Source: Streptomyces formicae
GTDB lineage: Bacteria; Actinomycetota; Actinomycetes; Streptomycetales; Streptomycetaceae
Direction of reading: 5' to 3'
Length of the DNA: 64,000 nucleotides
Assembly (NCBI RefSeq): GCF_002556545.1
Contig: NZ_CP022685.1
Span: 7,790,001-7,854,000 of the forward strand
The notes under the pieces are model-generated. The model was not told the DNA's origin. It did not search any database and was given only the letters and a program-made list of their open reading frames with translations. The translations under genes were made by a program, and so were the position numbers. Of this stretch, positions 60,537 to 64,000 are shown piece by piece (position 1 is the stretch's first letter; every line of letters starts with the position of its first letter).

Positions 60537-62302
60537 CGCCTGGCCCTTTCGTCGGTGCTTGCGAGTTCCGCCAGCTCGCCGGTGAGGTAGTGCCGACGGG
60601 CCAGCCAGCGCTGGACCTTTCCGCTGGAGGTCTTGGGGATGGTCCTCGGCCGCACCAGGACGACGGCGCCCGGCCGGATGTTCAGCTCCCTCGACACGGC
60701 CCTGCGGATGCCGTCGATGGCCTCGGCGTACCGCTCCTCGTCGGCGACGTCGGCCTCGTACACCACGACGAGCCGCTCGCCGCCGCCCGCCGCGCCCTCG
60801 ACCGCGAACACGGCGCCGCAGTTGCGCCGGATGCCGGGGACCGTGGCCTCGCAGACCCGCTCGACGTCGACCGGATGGAGATTGCGGCCGTTGATGACGA
60901 CGAGGTCCTTGAGCCGTCCCGCGACGAAGAGTTCGTCGTCCAGGACGAATCCGAGGTCGCCGGTGCGCAGGTAGGCACCTTCGCCGGTCGCGGTGCGCGC
61001 GCCGAACGTCTCCGCGGTCTCCTCGGGGCGCCGCCAGTACCCGTCGGTGACGCTCGGCGAGTCGACCCAGATCTCGCCGACGGCCCCGTCGGCGAGGGGC
61101 TCGCGGGTGGCCGGATCGGCGATCAGGAGGCGGGTGTCGGGCCCCGGCCTGCCGCAGCTCACCAGCGACCTCGACGGCTGCCCCGGCCGAGCGGGCCGCG
61201 CCGTGCCGTGTGCCTCGAGAGCCTCGCGGTCCACGGTGATCGTCTGCCAGCCGCCCAGCGGCTTGCCGCCCGTCACGTACAGCGTCGCCTCGGCAAGGCC
61301 GTAACAGGGCAGGAACGAGGCGGCGCGGAACCCGGCGGGCCCGAAGCGCGCCGCGAACCGCTCCATCGTCTCGGCCCGCACGGGCTCCGCGCCGGTGAAG
61401 GCGAGTTCGACCCCGGACAGGTCGAGGGCGTCGACCTCGGCGTCCGTCGCGCGGCGCACGCACAGGTCGTACGCGAAGTTCGGCGCGCCGATGATCGTCG
61501 CGCGGTACCGGGAGACCATGCGGAGCCAGGACAGCGGGCGGCGCAGGAACGTCACCGGTGACATGAGGGTCACCGGGATGCCGGTCGCGAGCGGCGTGAG
61601 GATGCCGCCGACCAGGCCCATGTCGTGGTACGGCGGCAGCCACAGGCCGCCCGAACTGCCGGGGTGGATCCCGAAGCCGCGCGCGATCTCCTCGCAGTTG
61701 GCCCGCAGCCTGGCCTGGTCGAGCACGACGCCGCGCGGCAGCGCCGTCGAACCCGAGGTGTACTGGAGCAGCGCGGGCACACCGGGCCGGGGCGCGGGCG
61801 GTGGCTCCGTGCCGGTGCCCGTCTCCGGAGCGTCGAGCGTGTCGGTGGCGATCAGGCGCGGGGCCCGGCCGCCGAAGGTCCCGGCGAGCCAGTCCGCCAT
61901 GAGCGGCGCGATGTCCGACGTGGTCAGGACGGTGCTCGACCCGGCGTCCTCGATGATGGCGGCGAGCCGGGGCAGGGTGCGCGCGAGCCGGGTGGGGTCC
62001 GGCGGGAACGCGGGCACCGCGGGGACGCCCGCGTAGAAGCAGCCGAACAGGGCGGCGAGGTAGTCGGGTCCCGGCGCGAACAGGAGCAGCACGGGGTCGG
62101 GGCGCCCGTCGGTGGCCGCGAGGACCCCCGCCGCGACGGCGCGCGCCCGGGCGTCGAGCGCGGCGTGGGTGAGTTCCTCGGTGGACTCGTCCTCGTGGAC
62201 GAACCGGTGGGCGACGACGTCGGGGGCGTGGCGCGCCCGCTCGTGCAACAGCCGCGCGAAGCCGAGCCCTTCGAGACCGTCGGGATCACGGACAGCTGAC
62301 AC
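60533..62302 (-). CDS. Fatty-acyl-AMP ligase (FAAL)
   Basis: A 589-aa FAAL, full length for the family. YTSGSTALPRGVV near residue 185, LPPYHDMGLVGG near 235 (FAAL hallmark), CYGLAEATLYV near 330, YLRTGDLGF near 445, and KTSSGKVQRW with catalytic Lys near 560. It should adenylate a fatty acid and pass it to the ACP encoded further along the same operon (57414). The GTG start is 17 bases inside the upstream ferredoxin gene. Confidence 0.92.
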   Translation of the reverse strand: MSAVRDPDGLEGLGFARLLHERARHAPDVVAHRFVHEDESTEELTHAALDARARAVAAGVLAATDGRPDPVLLLFAPGPDYLAALFGCFYAGVPAVPAFPPDPTRLARTLPRLAAIIEDAGSSTVLTTSDIAPLMADWLAGTFGGRAPRLIATDTLDAPETGTGTEPPPAPRPGVPALLQYTSGSTALPRGVVLDQARLRANCEEIARGFGIHPGSSGGLWLPPYHDMGLVGGILTPLATGIPVTLMSPVTFLRRPLSWLRMVSRYRATIIGAPNFAYDLCVRRATDAEVDALDLSGVELAFTGAEPVRAETMERFAARFGPAGFRAASFLPCYGLAEATLYVTGGKPLGGWQTITVDREALEAHGTARPARPGQPSRSLVSCGRPGPDTRLLIADPATREPLADGAVGEIWVDSPSVTDGYWRRPEETAETFGARTATGEGAYLRTGDLGFVLDDELFVAGRLKDLVVINGRNLHPVDVERVCEATVPGIRRNCGAVFAVEGAAGGGERLVVVYEADVADEERYAEAIDGIRRAVSRELNIRPGAVVLVRPRTIPKTSSGKVQRWLARRHYLTGELAELASTDERARR

Positions 62303-62636
62303 GGGGAGCCTGTTCCACGGGGAGGGTGTCCCACTTGCCCGGCCTGCCCTGCCACTGGTCGCCGTCGGGCAGCGGCTCGACGCGGGTGGTGGCCAGGGGG
62401 AGTTCGGTGGCGAGCCGGGCGTTCCACTCGAGCGCGGGCGCGAGTTCGGGCGGCAGCTCGTCCTCGGGGTAGATCGCGTCGGTCGGGCACGCCTCGACGC
62501 AGTTGCCGCAGTCGATGCACTCCTCGGGGTCGATCACCAGGAACGTGCCCGCCTCCCGGAAACAGGCGACGGGGCAGTAGGTGATGCACTCCGCGAACTT
62601 GCAGTGGACGCACTGCTCGGTGACCACGTGTGTCAC
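62286..62636 (-). CDS. 7Fe/8Fe-type ferredoxin
   Basis: A 116-aa ferredoxin. Two cluster motifs are visible: CVHCKFAECITYCP and CIDCGNCVEACP, near residues 9 and 40. The length and Glu/Pro-rich tail fit the actinobacterial FdxA type. It overlaps the patatin-like gene (GTGA). It is a likely electron donor for the two diiron desaturases or another oxygenase in the cluster. Confidence 0.92.
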   Translation of the reverse strand: MTHVVTEQCVHCKFAECITYCPVACFREAGTFLVIDPEECIDCGNCVEACPTDAIYPEDELPPELAPALEWNARLATELPLATTRVEPLPDGDQWQGRPGKWDTLPVEQAPRVSCP

Positions 62637-63583
62637 GCGCTCTCCTCCTGAACTCCGGTTCCTGCACGACCTGGTGCCGAGTCCGCCGCGGCGAGGAGCT
62701 CGCCGTGCGCGTCCACGAACCGGTGGCCCGCCTCGAGGCCGAGCTCGTACGCCTTGACGAGCCCGTCCGCCGTCGCCGACGCGTAGTCGACGCCGAGGTT
62801 CTTGAGGTCGTCCTCCGGCTTGATCACCAGGACGCGGGCCTGCCCGACGACGGAGCCGTCCACGATCTCCTCGGACGCGTACAGGTCGCGGAAGAGCGGG
62901 AAGGGGTCGGAGCCGATCGCGATGAGCACGTCCACGCCCTTGGCGGCGACCTCGCGGGCCGGACACGAGCAGGTGTAGGAGGCGTCGACGTACGCCTCGC
63001 CGTCGATCTCGGCGGGCACCGCCCAGGCGTGCAGCATGCGCGTCGAGGCGTAGGAGACGGCGTCGTAGTTCTCCGGGGTCAGCCGCGGCTCGGCGCTCCC
63101 GGGCTCGGCGCGCGAGGAGAAAACGACGGTGGCGAGGTTCTCCTCGACCCAACTCCGGTCCCCGGTGAAGACGTTGCGCAGCAGGTCCCTGCCCAGCGCC
63201 TTCGCGCCGGAGCCCTGGGTGATCTCGGCGGCGGCCGGATTGGTGACCTTGCCGGTGGCCAGCAGGAACTCGGGGGCGTCCGCCGTGAAGAGCCCCTCGC
63301 GCAGGACGGGTCCGTACTCCTGGATGCTGTCCAGGACGACGGTGCTCATGCCCTTCTCCGCGGCGGCCGCGGTGGCCTTCAGCCAGTAGTCCACGCCGGT
63401 GCGCCGGGCCCTGCCGACCGCGGCGAGGCCGCCGGACAGGACGGAGGACGAGGCGGTGCCGTAGACGTCGGCGCGCAGCCCGCGTTCCTCGAACGCGGAC
63501 AGGACGCCGTGCCCGTAGACCCCTTTGAGCATCCCCGACGCGACGGCGATGCCTATGCGCTCCGTGGCGCCTGCGTCAGTCAT
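62633..63583 (-). CDS. Patatin-like phospholipase/acyl hydrolase
   Basis: A 316-aa protein with patatin features: GMLKGVYGHGVLSAFEERGL at the start and YGTASSSVLSGGLAAVG with the nucleophile Ser near residue 47 (the GxSxG form is not perfect), with an Asp candidate in YVDASYTCSC near 192. It may hydrolyse a lipid to release fatty acid for the adjacent FAAL. The substrate is unknown. Confidence 0.78.
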   Translation of the reverse strand: MTDAGATERIGIAVASGMLKGVYGHGVLSAFEERGLRADVYGTASSSVLSGGLAAVGRARRTGVDYWLKATAAAAEKGMSTVVLDSIQEYGPVLREGLFTADAPEFLLATGKVTNPAAAEITQGSGAKALGRDLLRNVFTGDRSWVEENLATVVFSSRAEPGSAEPRLTPENYDAVSYASTRMLHAWAVPAEIDGEAYVDASYTCSCPAREVAAKGVDVLIAIGSDPFPLFRDLYASEEIVDGSVVGQARVLVIKPEDDLKNLGVDYASATADGLVKAYELGLEAGHRFVDAHGELLAAADSAPGRAGTGVQEESA

Positions 63584-63782
63584 TGCGTCCCTTCCCTGGC
63601 TGGTCGGTGGTGTCGGCGAACTGCTCGGTGCGGCCGGACAGGAGAGTGGCGTCGATCAGGCCGTCCAGGTCGTCCTTGAACGACTGGTTCGGGCCCGGGG
63701 GACGGTCTGCCGTCGCGCCCGGATCCGCGTCGGCGGAGCGCTGGGTCGCGGAGTGCTGCGTCGCGAAGTGCGGGTGCGTCAT
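63576..63782 (-). CDS. Small protein of unknown function (68 aa), first gene of operon
   Basis: A small, polar, probably disordered protein with a Ser/Thr/Ala-rich first half and a more ordered helix-like stretch (SFKDDLDGLIDATLL). A strong TGGAGG lies just upstream of the ATG at 63782. It overlaps the patatin-like gene by 8 bases. It has no match that I know; a regulatory, scaffold or RiPP-like role are all unsupported guesses. Confidence 0.7.
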   Translation of the reverse strand: MTHPHFATQHSATQRSADADPGATADRPPGPNQSFKDDLDGLIDATLLSGRTEQFADTTDQPGKGRND

Positions 63783-63819
63783 GGCGTCCTCCAAGCAGGG
63801 GAGAGCTGACGTCGGGAAC

Positions 63820-63843
63820 GTTAGCACGACCGTCCGTTCACTT
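63820..63843 (-). promoter_or_regulatory. Cluster operator motif, copy D1
   Basis: GTTAGCACGACCGTCCGTTC followed by ACTT matches copies A, B2 and C. It lies 38 bases upstream of the first gene (63782) of the leftward operon. Confidence 0.65.
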
Positions 63844-63869
63844 TTCTGGTCGATGCGGGGAATCAATAT

Positions 63870-63892
63870 GAGCGAACGGTCGTGCTAACATC
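63870..63892 (+). promoter_or_regulatory. Cluster operator motif, copy D2 (inverted)
   Basis: On the minus strand this reads TGTTAGCACGACCGTTCGCT, sharing TTAGCACGACCGTNCG with D1. It faces the rightward gene at 63928, so the two copies serve divergent promoters. Confidence 0.6.
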
Positions 63893-63927
63893 TCGGCATT
63901 CCTGATCATCTGGATGGAGGGCGTGGG

Positions 63928-64000
63928 ATGAATCCCGCTACAGCAGCCGCACACGCTGCCCCGAGCGACCAGGGCGAGGAGATGTTCGACCTCTTCCGCC
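63928..64000 (+). CDS. Start of a rightward gene, cut by window edge
   Basis: A GGAGG 8 bases before ATG 63928 and an open frame of 24 codons to the edge. The 24 residues seen (Ala-rich, then DQGEEMFDLFR) do not allow assignment. It is divergent from the leftward acyl operon and has operator copy D2 upstream, so it belongs to the same regulon. Confidence 0.6.
   Translation, partial: MNPATAAAHAAPSDQGEEMFDLFR

Noticed and set aside
1..64000. CRISPR arrays, IS elements, tRNA or attachment sites at the cluster border
   Set aside because: No regular short repeats with spacers, transposase genes or cloverleaf sequences were seen; the only repeats found are those reported above.

Overview
The window is GC-rich actinobacterial DNA, almost certainly from a Streptomyces. 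Third codon positions are nearly all G or C, GTG and TTG starts are frequent, stop/start overlaps of the ATGA or GTGA type are common, and the flanking genes (secreted CocE-type hydrolase, lipoprotein L,D-transpeptidase, gamma-glutamyltransferase, XRE regulator with a second methionine aminopeptidase) are typical of that genus. I see no rRNA, tRNA, CRISPR array or insertion sequence.

Layout. 1-10.3 kb holds chromosomal housekeeping and hypothetical genes. 10.5-14.0 kb is a compact reductive pyrimidine-catabolism operon (beta-ureidopropionase, aminotransferase, dihydropyrimidinase). From about 14.06 kb to the right edge is one large biosynthetic gene cluster with five parts. (a) A leftward cassette, 18.2 to 14.06 kb: maleylpyruvate-isomerase-like protein, ACP, diiron acyl-ACP desaturase, AcpS, hot-dog thioesterase, fatty-acyl-AMP ligase. 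(b) A leftward TetR regulator, esterase and HpgT-type aminotransferase, with a divergent alpha-hydroxyacid oxidase. (c) Rightward genes from 22.9 to 36 kb: two AMP ligases, ACP, ketosynthase, hydroxymandelate synthase, PhyH oxygenase, prephenate dehydrogenase, a CreE/CreD nitrous-acid pair and an alpha/beta hydrolase, with an inverted Sfp-type PPTase inside. (d) Rightward genes from 36.1 to 54.9 kb: MFS exporter, second diiron desaturase, bimodular NRPS (C-A-T-C-A-T-TE), FAD monooxygenase, SnoaL-like protein, GriI/GriH-type 3,4-AHBA enzymes, AMP ligase, FabV, ACP, ketosynthase, half-size ketosynthase, thioesterase. (e) A leftward operon, 63.8 to 55.0 kb: 68-aa protein, patatin-like protein, ferredoxin, fatty-acyl-AMP ligase, ThiS-like protein, hot-dog protein, acyl-CoA dehydrogenase, ACP, and an acyl-CoA dehydrogenase fused to a methyltransferase-like domain. 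A further gene begins at 63928 and leaves the window.

How it may work (inference from family knowledge). Prephenate dehydrogenase, HmaS, Hmo and HpgT form a complete route to 4-hydroxyphenylglycine. The GriI/GriH pair should give 3-amino-4-hydroxybenzoate, which the FAD monooxygenase may hydroxylate and an AMP ligase may load on an ACP for extension by the discrete ketosynthases and FabV. CreE/CreD should release nitrous acid from aspartate, giving the pathway a diazotisation or N-N bond-forming reagent. Two separate FAAL/ACP cassettes, one with a diiron desaturase and one with acyl-CoA dehydrogenases, suggest tailored unsaturated acyl chains. The first NRPS adenylation domain reads as serine-specific; the second does not match any code I can assign with confidence. 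The product is probably an acyl- or aryl-capped Ser-containing peptide with nitrogen-nitrogen or deamination chemistry. I do not recognise this combination as a known cluster.

Regulation. One motif (core ACGACCGTNCGTTTAGTT and its inverted-repeat form) recurs at four promoter regions of the cluster: before the leftward acyl cassette, between the tetR gene and the oxidase, before the MFS gene, and twice in the divergent region at 63.8 kb. This points to a regulon of the single TetR protein encoded at 20.7-21.4 kb.
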